From a virus: a stretch of DNA of 38,877 bases. Shown piece by piece: positions 31,152 to 38,687 of this stretch (the stretch's first letter is position 1; every line of letters begins with the position of its first letter). Made by a program: the position numbers and the translations under genes. The notes below the pieces were generated by a model. It made no database searches and had not been told where the DNA came from. It saw nothing but the letters and a program-made list of their open reading frames with translations. The stretch covers positions 1 through 38,877 of the IMG/VR virus record IMGVR_UViG_3300028610_003339. One strand, 5' to 3'.

Positions 31152-32117
31152 ATGAAAGCAACTTTGATCGCTTGGACCCAGCGCCCAGTGGAGACCATAT
31201 ACAGCATCTGGGAGGCATCGCGCTCCACTGCCACGTCCAATGTCCTCGACCCTGCAGTGCTGGAAACCGTTGCGGCCTCTCGCTCGTCTCTCCGGGAAGA
31301 CATGGAAGCGCTGTTTATTCGGGTCATTGATTCGGGTATCCCAGTGGCGGAAAACCTCTCTTTCACTTTTCTTCTCGACGACGTGAGCGTGGCGTTCCGG
31401 GAACAGCTGGTTCGTCATCGGATCGGGGTCAAGGTCGGGGAATTGCTGGGGGTGGACCTGGTTCCCGGCTTGACCGACTCAACGTGGTGGGCGCAAAGTA
31501 TGCGCGTTCTGGACATGTCCCAATTCGAGTACGAAGTCCCAAAGACGATCGCGGCGGATTTGCCGGTTCGCCGGATCTACGAGCAAACAATGAAGGCCAT
31601 TCGGTTGGGATACCAGAGCATGATTAACGCGGGAGTGCCGGCAGAAGACGCTCGGATGTTGCTTCCCCTGGCCACAACGCATCGCATCAGCTGGACTCTC
31701 AACCTCGCGGCTTTGAAGCACGTCATTGGGAAGCGCGGATGCTGGATTCTGCAGGCGGGCTTTTGGGAGCCGTTCATCGAGGGGGCAGTGGAGGAGCTGT
31801 GCGAGAAAGTGCACCCGGCGTTCAGGCGGCTCATCGAACCGCCATGCATCAAGGAGGGGGAGTTCCGGGAGTGCCTCTTTGAACTCGACAATAAGCAGCG
31901 GCTCGCCGGTAAGGACCCGCTCCCACCATGTTCTCTCTACCTCGGGAAGGTGACCGGTTTAGACGCTCCGGACGAAACTGAACTGGAGCGCAAGTGGCCC
32001 CGGTTCCTCCCGATGGTGAGGCAATACAGCCGTCTTTGGAATCGGAACGCATACACGGGAGAAGCGCTCGTCCCGAAGCCGGCGGTGCCGAAGGAGGCGC
32101 ATGATCCCAAAGGGTAG
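31152..32117 (+). CDS. Divergent ThyX-family flavin-dependent thymidylate synthase-like protein
   Basis: 321 residues; ATG 31152 is six bases after AAAGGA (GTG 31137 would add five residues). ENLSFTFLLDDVSVAFREQ and LVRHR (88-90) fit ThyX, and ARMLLPLATTHRISWTLN with Arg178 and GKRGC (Arg195) fit its C-terminal dUMP-contacting region. But after RHR the normal xxSxNExSxR is replaced by IGVKVGELLG, so both Ser, the Glu and the Arg are gone, and His before the FTF motif is Asn. The C-terminal 90 residues extend beyond usual ThyX. Either it acts on another substrate or uses a changed mechanism. Confidence 0.75.
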   Translation: MKATLIAWTQRPVETIYSIWEASRSTATSNVLDPAVLETVAASRSSLREDMEALFIRVIDSGIPVAENLSFTFLLDDVSVAFREQLVRHRIGVKVGELLGVDLVPGLTDSTWWAQSMRVLDMSQFEYEVPKTIAADLPVRRIYEQTMKAIRLGYQSMINAGVPAEDARMLLPLATTHRISWTLNLAALKHVIGKRGCWILQAGFWEPFIEGAVEELCEKVHPAFRRLIEPPCIKEGEFRECLFELDNKQRLAGKDPLPPCSLYLGKVTGLDAPDETELERKWPRFLPMVRQYSRLWNRNAYTGEALVPKPAVPKEAHDPKG

Positions 32118-34122
32118 CGTCGTCGCGGTTGACACCGAGACCACCGGGCTCAACGCTTGGAAGGGCGACCGTCCTTACGCTATCTCCTTCTGTAACGAAC
32201 AGGGCGAGACGGGGTTCGAGCGGTGGTCCGTTGACCCGCGAGATCGAAGCTCTCGGTGTCCTCCGCGCAAGTTCAGGCGCCTCCAGCGCTGGTTGGGCAA
32301 CAGGAAAATCACGAAAGTTTTCCAAAACGCCAAGTTTGACCTGACAATGCTACGATCGACGGGTTTCACAATTGCCGGGCGGGTGGAGGAATTGCAATTC
32401 GCCGTGCACGCCCTGGACTCTCTGGAAAAATTGGCGCTGAAAGGGCTCGTTAGGAAGTTCCTCGGGGAAGACAGGACGCGCGGAGAGGGAGACCAGGCCC
32501 AGCTCAAGCGGAGCGTTATGCGCGCGCGCAGGAAAGCAAAGGTTGAGGGTTGGCCGGCAGCGGATCATTGGATGGCCGACGCGTGGCTCGGAGACCCGGA
32601 GCTGCTGGAAACTTACGCTCGCAAAGACGCACTGGACACCATGGTGCTTTGGCTGCATTTCTCGCGCGAGTGCAAAAGGGAAAAAGTGTGGAAGAATTAT
32701 GAGCGAGAGCGCAATCTCTTGCGAGTGACCATGGCGATGGAAACCCGCGGCATTTTTTGCGACGTGAAAATTGCGTCAGAGTCAGTGGAGCGGGCGGAGG
32801 ATCGGGCGGAGAAGCACCAGCGAAGCATCGAGAAGCACGCTCCCGGCTTGAATCCCGGCTCGCCGAAGCAGCTGTCGGAAGTGCTGTTCACCGACCTTGG
32901 GTTGGACCCCGTCACGTTCACCCCGTCGGGCCAGCCCAGCACCGATGCCAAAGTCATGGAAGCCTTAGACCACCCCCTCCCTCGGGCCATTGTCAAGTAC
33001 CGGGCCGCTCTCAAGGAAGCGGATTTCTTCCGCAAGTACGGAGCACTCGCGGACGAGAACGGGATCGTGCATCCCAATTTCCGCCAGTTGGGCGCTCGCA
33101 CCTCCCGATATTCCTGCGCCCAACCAAATCTGCAGAACGTCCCCAACGCCCTCACGACCAGAGGATCGGAACCGATCCAGGCGCGGACCTGTTTCGGGCC
33201 GCGCAAGGACCACGTTTGGTGGCATTTCGATTACTCCCAGTTGGAGGTCCGCATCTTCGCGGACGTGGCGCGGGAAGAGGGGATGCTAGAAGCGATGCGA
33301 GAAGGCCGAGACTTGCACACCACGGCCGCCAACCGGGCATGGGGGGGCCAGGGTAACCCGGCGGCAATTAGGGCAGCAGAGCACGCCCTAGAGCTTGACG
33401 GCTCCGGGTTAGACGAGAAGAGCCCGGAAGTCCGGGCGGCGCTTGATGAGTATGGATGCTTGGAACTGCCCGAAGACATTGCGTCGGCTTGGTTGCGGTC
33501 GTTCAGCTGGGACATTGTCGCGGCGGAAAAGAGCCTTCGCAAGAAGGTGAGCCGGGCAAAAGCCAAGATGTTGGTCTTCCTCAAGGTGTTTGGGGGCGGG
33601 GCCAACGCGGCCATGGACCTGATCGGTTGCGACTTCGCGGAAGCGGTTCTCACGCTGCAGGAATACGATGATGCCTTCCCGCGCATCTCCGAGTTCCAGG
33701 CCCATCTTAGCAGAGAGGCGATGCGGAACGGGTGCATCCGGACCAGGTTTGGGTACCGGCTCGGAGTGGACCGAGACAAGCCGTACCGGGCCGTTAATTA
33801 TGAGGTCCAGGGCAGCGCCGCCGGGCTGTTGAAAAAAGTGACGCAAGACACGTACGACTTTCTCAAAGCGGAGGGGCTTTGCTGGGGCTGTACTTCGTTC
33901 ACCAAAACTTGCAACCCGGAGGGCGCTCACATTGTTTTGACTATTCACGACGAGCTAGTTTTCGAGGTCCATCGGAGCCGCGCGAAGAAGCGGTTGGCTC
34001 GCCGAATTCGTTCGATTATGGAAGACCATGGCGGGGCGCTTGGCGTGTCCGTCCCGGTAGAGATGGCGATCACAAAGGATTTTTGGGTGAACAAGAGAGG
34101 AGCGAAGCTCGATGGGAGATAA
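32101..34122 (+). CDS. Family A DNA polymerase with 3'-5' exonuclease
   Basis: 673 residues, AAGGAGG just before ATG 32101. Exonuclease: VVAVDTETTGL (Asp11, Glu13), FQNAKFDLTML and YARKDALDTM. Polymerase: motif A DYSQLEVRIF (Asp377), motif B from Arg485 and Lys489 to Phe493 and Phe497-Gly498, motif C TIHDELVFEV (His616-Asp617-Glu618). Phe493 sits where E. coli Pol I has Phe762; Phe497 replaces the usual Tyr of the YG pair. There is an extra helical insertion between motifs A and B and a CWGCTSFTKTC loop before motif C, perhaps a zinc site. No 5'-3' exonuclease domain. Replicative polymerase of the phage. Confidence 0.93.
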   Translation: MIPKGSVVAVDTETTGLNAWKGDRPYAISFCNEQGETGFERWSVDPRDRSSRCPPRKFRRLQRWLGNRKITKVFQNAKFDLTMLRSTGFTIAGRVEELQFAVHALDSLEKLALKGLVRKFLGEDRTRGEGDQAQLKRSVMRARRKAKVEGWPAADHWMADAWLGDPELLETYARKDALDTMVLWLHFSRECKREKVWKNYERERNLLRVTMAMETRGIFCDVKIASESVERAEDRAEKHQRSIEKHAPGLNPGSPKQLSEVLFTDLGLDPVTFTPSGQPSTDAKVMEALDHPLPRAIVKYRAALKEADFFRKYGALADENGIVHPNFRQLGARTSRYSCAQPNLQNVPNALTTRGSEPIQARTCFGPRKDHVWWHFDYSQLEVRIFADVAREEGMLEAMREGRDLHTTAANRAWGGQGNPAAIRAAEHALELDGSGLDEKSPEVRAALDEYGCLELPEDIASAWLRSFSWDIVAAEKSLRKKVSRAKAKMLVFLKVFGGGANAAMDLIGCDFAEAVLTLQEYDDAFPRISEFQAHLSREAMRNGCIRTRFGYRLGVDRDKPYRAVNYEVQGSAAGLLKKVTQDTYDFLKAEGLCWGCTSFTKTCNPEGAHIVLTIHDELVFEVHRSRAKKRLARRIRSIMEDHGGALGVSVPVEMAITKDFWVNKRGAKLDGR

Positions 34123-34336
34123 GCGGAAAAACAAAACGATGGTGCAACGCCGGGACCTCGTGGCAGCGATTTGCCAGAAAATTGGGCTGAGCCGCACCGC
34201 TCCCGAAGCGGACAATTTCTCGAAACGGGAGTTGCTCCACATTAGCGCTTGGATCGACCGGGCGGTTGTTTGCACGAGCAGCGCGCACGCTTACGACTTT
34301 GTGGCCCCGGAACGAAAGGGTCGCAATGGTCAGTGA
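34112..34336 (+). CDS. Small hypothetical protein between polymerase and primase
   Basis: 74 residues: a Lys/Arg-rich start (GDKRKNKTMVQRRD), a helical part LVAAICQKIGLSRTAPEADN and FSKRELLHISAWIDRAVVC. It overlaps the polymerase end by 11 bases and the primase start by 11 bases. The helical arrangement could be a small DNA-binding fold; no family recognised. Confidence 0.6.
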   Translation: MGDKRKNKTMVQRRDLVAAICQKIGLSRTAPEADNFSKRELLHISAWIDRAVVCTSSAHAYDFVAPERKGRNGQ

Positions 34337-36386
34337 GAAGGCGCTCCGCGCAATCCGGGGTTTCGTTGCCCACGGAGTGGAGCCGGAGAAGGAGGTGGGC
34401 AACCAGGTGAAGTGTTTCTGCCCGTTCTCCAACAAAGAGGGGAAGTTCTTCGTCAACCCCGAGACGCTGCTTTGGGACAGCAAGACGGCGGGCGTGAGCG
34501 GGAACTTCCAAGCCTTTTTGAAGCTCGTGGGCAAGCTCAACGTGCAGAATTCGAGCAGCAAACAACTCGGGCGGTTGGCCAAGGATCGAGATTTGCCAGT
34601 GGCGGCTTTTCACGGTTGGAACGTGGGCTGGGACGGAGAACAATACACCATTCCCGTCACGGACGCAAAGGGCCGGGTGCGCGATCTGCGGCGGTACAAA
34701 CTGAAAGGCAAACCGTACACAACTCCCGGCGCTGAAAACTGGTTGCTTGGCCACGACAAGCTCAAGCGTGCTTCCTCCGAGCCGGTCTACTTGTGCGAAG
34801 GGGAGTGGGACGCTATCGCGCTTTCGTGGCTTCTAAAGCGGCTAGATCAAGACGGAACGGTGGTTGGCGCGCCCGGCGCGAACACGTTCAAGAAGGATTG
34901 GGTCGGGTGGTTCCGGGGCCGCGACGTAATTGTTTTATACGATAATGACGAAGCCGGGCGGCAGGGAGAGGAGCTCGTGAAACGCAGCCTGCAAGGGCAA
35001 GCCAAGTCGCTCCGCTTCTTGGAATGGCCTCTCGCAGCGCCCGAGGGCTTCGACGTAAGGGATTGGATAGTGCGCGGCGTGACGCAATTGAAAACTCCCA
35101 GGGCGTGCTGGCGAGAATTGCAAAAGCTGCTTCAAGAAGGGACCAGGTCCGACGGCGAGAAGGTAGCCAGGGACGTCAAGAAGCGCACCGGAGGAAAGAA
35201 ACTGCGCAAGGGAAGGGGCCGTGTCCGGCCCCCGATGGAATCGCTCCTGGGAGTCTACGACAAGCACCACGGGGGCTGGTTGGAATTGCCTTCCGATGAC
35301 GTGCTCCCGGTGCTGTTTGGCACCGTTTTAGCGAACCGGCTGCAAGGAGATCCTCTCTGGGTGCTGCTTGTGGCTCCGCCGGGCGACGTGAAAAGTGAGC
35401 TCATCATGTCTTTGCACGGGTGCGAGGAAGTGCACGCGGTCAACGGATTAACCCCGCACGTGTTAGTTTCGGGCATGAATTGGAGCGGCGGAGCGGATCC
35501 GTCATTGGCTCCGCTCTTGGACGGTAAAGTCATGGCAATGAAGGACTTTACCTCCGTGCTCTCGATGCACCCCACGTCCCGAGACGAGATTTTCGGACAG
35601 CTCAGAGACATGTATGACGGTTCGTACGCGAAAATGTTCGGGAACGGAGTGGTCCGCAAGTACAATTCTCGTTTCGGCATCATTGCCGGGGTGACTCCGG
35701 CCGTCGACGGATATGCCTCGCTCCACGCGGGATTAGGAGAGCGCTTCCTCAAGTATCGCTTTGAGCGGAGCGGCGATTTGAAGGGGGAGGAAGAACGTAT
35801 CCTGGCCGCCATGGGGAACTCGAACAAAGAGGTCCAAATGCGCGACGAGATGCGGGCCGCCGCAATGGACTTCCTGGCGTCCCGCGAGGGCCTTCCAATC
35901 CCAACGGTGTCGGCGGGGGCCACCAAGCAGATCGTGGCGTTGGCCATGCTTGCCTCTCGGCTCAGAGGGACCGTTCCTCGGGAGACGTACAACCAAGACA
36001 TGATGATCACAAAGGCAACGCACGAAATCGGGACCCGGCTGTCCAAACAGTTGCTCAAGCTTTGCCGGGGCATCGCTTGGTATTACGATTCCAAAGAGGT
36101 CGACCAACGCTGCCTTCGGGTGGCCGCGCAGGTGGCGATCGATTCCTGCACGGACAAGGTCGCAGAGATCGTGGCGGTGCTATCCGGTCTCCGGGGCCGG
36201 GAAGCGTACTCAACTAAGGAAGTGTGCGAGCTCTCGGGCAAGCTGACGCTTTCAACGGTGTTCCGTACTCTGCAGGATTTGCAGCTTCTGGGCATTGCCC
36301 AGCAGCGGGGAGAAGGGAGATCTAAGCGATGGGTTCTCACGAAGAAGATTCGCAAGTTGCTCGAAGACTCCGGAGTGGTTTGGTAG
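34326..36386 (+). CDS. TOPRIM primase fused to an ATPase (helicase-like) and winged helix
   Basis: 686 residues from ATG 34326. Near the N terminus VKCFCPFSNKEGKFFVNPET looks like a degenerate zinc ribbon. TOPRIM: VYLCEGEWDAIALSWL (from about 153), then VIVLYDNDEAGRQGEELV (near 205), the DnaG-type acids. After a basic linker the second half has VLLVAPPGDVKSELIMSL (about 345-365), a P-loop with Asp in place of the usual small residues, and LLDGKVMAMKDFTSVL as a weak Walker B. The C-terminal 60 residues (YSTKEVCELSGKLTLSTVFR) form a winged-helix-like domain. It probably primes and unwinds at the fork; it takes the place of separate primase and DnaB-type helicase. Confidence 0.82.
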   Translation: MVSEKALRAIRGFVAHGVEPEKEVGNQVKCFCPFSNKEGKFFVNPETLLWDSKTAGVSGNFQAFLKLVGKLNVQNSSSKQLGRLAKDRDLPVAAFHGWNVGWDGEQYTIPVTDAKGRVRDLRRYKLKGKPYTTPGAENWLLGHDKLKRASSEPVYLCEGEWDAIALSWLLKRLDQDGTVVGAPGANTFKKDWVGWFRGRDVIVLYDNDEAGRQGEELVKRSLQGQAKSLRFLEWPLAAPEGFDVRDWIVRGVTQLKTPRACWRELQKLLQEGTRSDGEKVARDVKKRTGGKKLRKGRGRVRPPMESLLGVYDKHHGGWLELPSDDVLPVLFGTVLANRLQGDPLWVLLVAPPGDVKSELIMSLHGCEEVHAVNGLTPHVLVSGMNWSGGADPSLAPLLDGKVMAMKDFTSVLSMHPTSRDEIFGQLRDMYDGSYAKMFGNGVVRKYNSRFGIIAGVTPAVDGYASLHAGLGERFLKYRFERSGDLKGEEERILAAMGNSNKEVQMRDEMRAAAMDFLASREGLPIPTVSAGATKQIVALAMLASRLRGTVPRETYNQDMMITKATHEIGTRLSKQLLKLCRGIAWYYDSKEVDQRCLRVAAQVAIDSCTDKVAEIVAVLSGLRGREAYSTKEVCELSGKLTLSTVFRTLQDLQLLGIAQQRGEGRSKRWVLTKKIRKLLEDSGVVW

Positions 36387-36844
36387 AGACGTCGCTTTAC
36401 GACATTGCGGAGCGGTACATTGGCACCAAGGAGATCCCCGGCTTCGAGGGCAACCCGGCTATCCTGGCCATGCTCACGTTGGACAATCGGTGGCCCGAGA
36501 ACGACGAGGTGCCCTGGTGCTCGGCGTTCATCAATTATTGCGCCTGGCTGCTCCGGCTGCCCCGGTCGAAGTCGCTAATGGCCCGGTCTTGGCTGGGGGT
36601 TGGAACGGCGATCACGGACGCCGGGGCGCAGAGGGGCGACGTGGTTATCCTTTGGCGAGGCTCGCGCGGCGGAGACGCCGGGCACGTGGGGTTGTTCTCC
36701 GGATGGGACGCGTGGGACTTGAACGGCTCGGTTCCGGACCACCAAGGAAATGTTCACTTGCTTGGCGGCAACCAGGGCGATTCGGTGTCCGTTGATTCGT
36801 TTGAGCGGGACCGGGTGGTTGGCATCCGGCGGTTGACACGATGA
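36329..36844 (+). CDS. Endolysin, CHAP/NlpC-P60-like (TIGR02594 group)
   Basis: 171 residues, starting inside the last 58 bases of the primase gene. TSLYDIAERYIGTKEIPG and VPWCSAFINYCAWL (Cys64), then DVVILWRGS, DAGHVGLFSGW (His119) and LLGGNQGDSV (Asn148) give the Cys-His-Asn triad order of CHAP-type cysteine peptidases/amidases. It would cleave peptide bonds in peptidoglycan at the end of infection. There is no signal peptide, so it needs a holin. A 39-bp repeat starts on its stop codon. Confidence 0.8.
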   Translation: MGSHEEDSQVARRLRSGLVETSLYDIAERYIGTKEIPGFEGNPAILAMLTLDNRWPENDEVPWCSAFINYCAWLLRLPRSKSLMARSWLGVGTAITDAGAQRGDVVILWRGSRGGDAGHVGLFSGWDAWDLNGSVPDHQGNVHLLGGNQGDSVSVDSFERDRVVGIRRLTR

Positions 36845-36925
36845 ACTGTTTATTCGGTTCATTTGCCCGGATAAGCACGATGAACCGTTCATCGTGTTTA
36901 TTTGCCCGGATAAACCGATGACCGG
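36840..36925 (+). repeat. 39-bp repeat cluster D
   Basis: Units start at 36840 and 36879 (39 bases apart) and a partial third at 36917. GATGAAC, GTTYAT (twice) and GATAARC or GATAAAC appear in each. The array overlaps the endolysin stop and the following start. A lone relative (GATGAACGGTTCGTCGTG) lies at about 37131. Confidence 0.85.
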
Positions 36926-37151
36926 CCCGAAGCCGGAGAAGCGGGCGGACGTGCTGACTGAGGAGCAGTGGAACGTGGTTGACAACTGGCGCAAACATGG
37001 AAGCGCCCTGCCACCCATCATCGACTACCTCGTCTCTGAGCTGTCCCTATGCAAGAGCGAGCGGGACATCGCACAGATTGAGCGGCGGCAATGGCGCAAG
37101 AAAGTTGGGCGGTTGGAGGAACGCCTCGCGATGAACGGTTCGTCGTGTTGA
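36918..37151 (+). CDS. Small hypothetical helical protein
   Basis: 77 residues from ATG 36918; the ribosome site is weak because the 39-bp repeat lies directly upstream and remains open in the same frame, so a longer protein cannot be excluded. TEEQWNVVDNWRKHGSALPP and a C-terminal charged helix (QIERRQWRKKVGRLEERLAM) look like a helical dimer. Function unknown. The last codons (ATGAACGGTTCGTCGTGT) themselves resemble the repeat. Confidence 0.6.
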   Translation: MTGPKPEKRADVLTEEQWNVVDNWRKHGSALPPIIDYLVSELSLCKSERDIAQIERRQWRKKVGRLEERLAMNGSSC

Positions 37152-37288
37152 GGCGCTGGTGCGGCGTTTGCGGCGGGCGCATCGTAGAAACAATTCGCGT
37201 TGAGCACCCCGAGACTTGGCACGTCTTCGTTGTGGGGCTCATGCTTGGCTTTTTTGTCGGGTTTATCGTTTCGAAGGTGTTTCTGTGA
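37145..37288 (+). CDS. Small single-pass membrane protein with a CxxC pair
   Basis: 47 residues if GTG 37145 is used (overlapping the previous TGA); ATG 37091 would give 65. After RRWCGVCGG (possible zinc ribbon) there is one hydrophobic segment, TWHVFVVGLMLGFFVGFIVS. Directly followed by another membrane protein. Lying just after the endolysin, it could belong to the lysis system. Confidence 0.55.
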   Translation: MLRRWCGVCGGRIVETIRVEHPETWHVFVVGLMLGFFVGFIVSKVFL

Positions 37289-37392
37289 TCCGGAGCTGGA
37301 AGTTCAAAATCTTCTGGGCGATCGCTGTGGCCCTTTGCATCTTGGTCTGGGGAGCGGTGGTCGCCTGCGTAGTCTTTTTGGCTCAGATGTGA
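37285..37392 (+). CDS. 35-residue single-pass membrane protein
   Basis: GTG 37285 overlaps the stop before it. VIRSWKFKIFWAIAVALCIL and WGAVVACVVFLAQM: a positive N terminus and one long hydrophobic span, ending without a cytoplasmic tail. Small proteins of this type act as holins, antiholins or other lysis helpers in many phages, and the endolysin is close by, but size alone does not prove it. Confidence 0.5.
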   Translation: MIRSWKFKIFWAIAVALCILVWGAVVACVVFLAQM

Positions 37393-37418
37393 ATTCTGGG
37401 CTTCTCGGGAGGGTTCGT

Positions 37419-37733
37419 ATGAGCGGCAAGGCAGCGAAAAAGTCTGAACTGTGGGCGGAGGTCAAGCGGTTGGAGTCGGAGAACGCGGAGATGAAGCAGG
37501 CGCTCAACGTGGCGATTGAGACCGGCAAACTCATCTCCGGGGAGAAAAGCGCCGCGGAGCAGCGTTTGCGGGCGGCAGCGGTGATGCTGCAAGGGTGGTG
37601 GGGGCAACAGCACAAGGTCACGCTGTTTGGCCGGGTGTACAGGCTGTGGGCGGTCCCGGAAGCGCGTGACGAGAATTCCGTCATGACGCTTTCGCTCGTG
37701 ATGAGGAAAGGGGGTTTGGATGCCGGTGGATAG
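37419..37733 (+). CDS. Hypothetical coiled-coil protein
   Basis: 104 residues from ATG 37419 (GGGAGGG upstream). Residues 8-50 (KSELWAEVKRLESENAEMKQ and on) are a clear heptad coiled coil. The rest contains MLQGWWGQQHKVTLFGRVYR. No family recognised; it overlaps the next gene by 14 bases. Confidence 0.65.
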   Translation: MSGKAAKKSELWAEVKRLESENAEMKQALNVAIETGKLISGEKSAAEQRLRAAAVMLQGWWGQQHKVTLFGRVYRLWAVPEARDENSVMTLSLVMRKGGLDAGG

Positions 37734-37941
37734 GTGGATAGTATGCACCCGCTGCGGGAAGAAGCTCCTGCGGTGGCTCGGGAACGAGGCGCAGTCCGAG
37801 CGGGACTCGCCGATTCGGGCGGAGCTCGTAAGAGATCTGGAAGGTAATTCGTTGCCGCCGGGCACTCCAATCCCGGAGTGCGAATGCACGGGGGCCGTTT
37901 GGCACGGGTACACTGTGAGGCCGCGCTATGACAGCGTGTAA
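37720..37941 (+). CDS. Small zinc-ribbon-like protein
   Basis: 73 residues: VCTRCGKKLLRWLG near the start and PECECTGAVWHGY near the end supply two Cys pairs for one zinc ion. Between them lies a charged loop. Similar in kind to other small Cys-pair proteins of this genome. Function unknown. Confidence 0.65.
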   Translation: MPVDRWIVCTRCGKKLLRWLGNEAQSERDSPIRAELVRDLEGNSLPPGTPIPECECTGAVWHGYTVRPRYDSV

Positions 37942-38104
37942 GCATTGCGGGGACACGGAGGTGCACATTGTTTTTGACGGGCCGCCCGGTCCGGAAGCGG
38001 GCCGGTTCGTCGAGGTGGAATGCGCCAATGGCCACGGCAGGGACGCGGGTTGGTGGGAGCGGCGGGGCAAGAATTGGCGTCTTGTGATAAGAATGGCTTC
38101 GTAA
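37928..38104 (+). CDS. Small Cys-containing protein
   Basis: 58 residues starting MTACKHCGDTEVHIVFDG, with CKHC early and VECANGHGRDAGWWERRG later. Probably a single zinc knuckle (Cys-x2-Cys, with Cys and His further on). ATG 37928 overlaps the previous gene by 14 bases. Function unknown. Confidence 0.65.
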   Translation: MTACKHCGDTEVHIVFDGPPGPEAGRFVEVECANGHGRDAGWWERRGKNWRLVIRMAS

Positions 38105-38153
38105 GACGTTTGTAAGAGCGAAACGGCCCTTAGGGGCAGAAAGGCAGGTTGGT

Positions 38154-38489
38154 ATGGCAAACGCAGTTTCGGTGAAGGGCATGAAGGGCATGATCGCGAA
38201 GTTGGCCGACGAGGTCTTAGACGCCGCCAAGCGGGCGGCGAAGCAGGACCAGCCCGAGTACAAGTGCACCGGCACGTTCCGGGTCAAGGGGCCGTTTGGC
38301 TTCACCAAAGACGGGGAGCTGGGGGTCGTGGGAAGGGCTGACGTCGACTTTTCCGAGGGGGTGGAAGGTGTGGAAGCGGAAGCGGGCGTCTCGGGAGACA
38401 GCGGGATGGCCTTCTCTTCGTTCGGGAGCGGTGAGCTGGACATGTATTTTGAGGTCGTCGTGATCAAGGGGGCGGGGGCCTCGGCCTGA
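38154..38489 (+). CDS. Hypothetical protein, last gene of the window
   Basis: 111 residues; AAAGGCAGG lies before ATG 38154. An Ala/Lys-rich helix (MIAKLADEVLDAAKRAAKQD) is followed by strand-rich, Gly-rich sequence (CTGTFRVKGPFGFTKDGELG, ADVDFSEGVEGVEAEAGV). No family recognised. A 39-bp repeat array starts four bases after its stop. Confidence 0.65.
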   Translation: MANAVSVKGMKGMIAKLADEVLDAAKRAAKQDQPEYKCTGTFRVKGPFGFTKDGELGVVGRADVDFSEGVEGVEAEAGVSGDSGMAFSSFGSGELDMYFEVVVIKGAGASA

Positions 38490-38493
38490 ACGC

Positions 38494-38687
38494 GGTGAAC
38501 GGTTTATTCGGTTCATGAGCGCGAATTCGGCCGATTACGTGTTTATCGTGTTTATTTGGGCGATGCGCGCCAATTACGCGTTTATCCGGTTCATGAACTC
38601 GATAAACGGGAATTCGGGTTTATGAACCGGAATTTGGCCGATTATGTGTTCATCGCGTTCATTGGGCCGAATAAGCGCGATAAACGG
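38494..38687 (+). repeat. 39-bp repeat cluster E, the longest array
   Basis: Units start at 38494, 38533, 38572 and 38611, all 39 apart; a shortened (29-base) unit leads to 38640, and the next starts at 38679. Half sites GTTTATC or GTTCATC occur twice per unit, with the opposed GATAAAC or GAACT...GATAAAC. The right-most unit is cut after GATAAACGG. Confidence 0.88.

Noticed and set aside
38494-38687. CRISPR array
   Set aside because: Regular 39-base spacing, but the units are contiguous: there are no unique spacers between identical repeats, and no cas operon. The Cas4-like protein sits in a recombination cassette.
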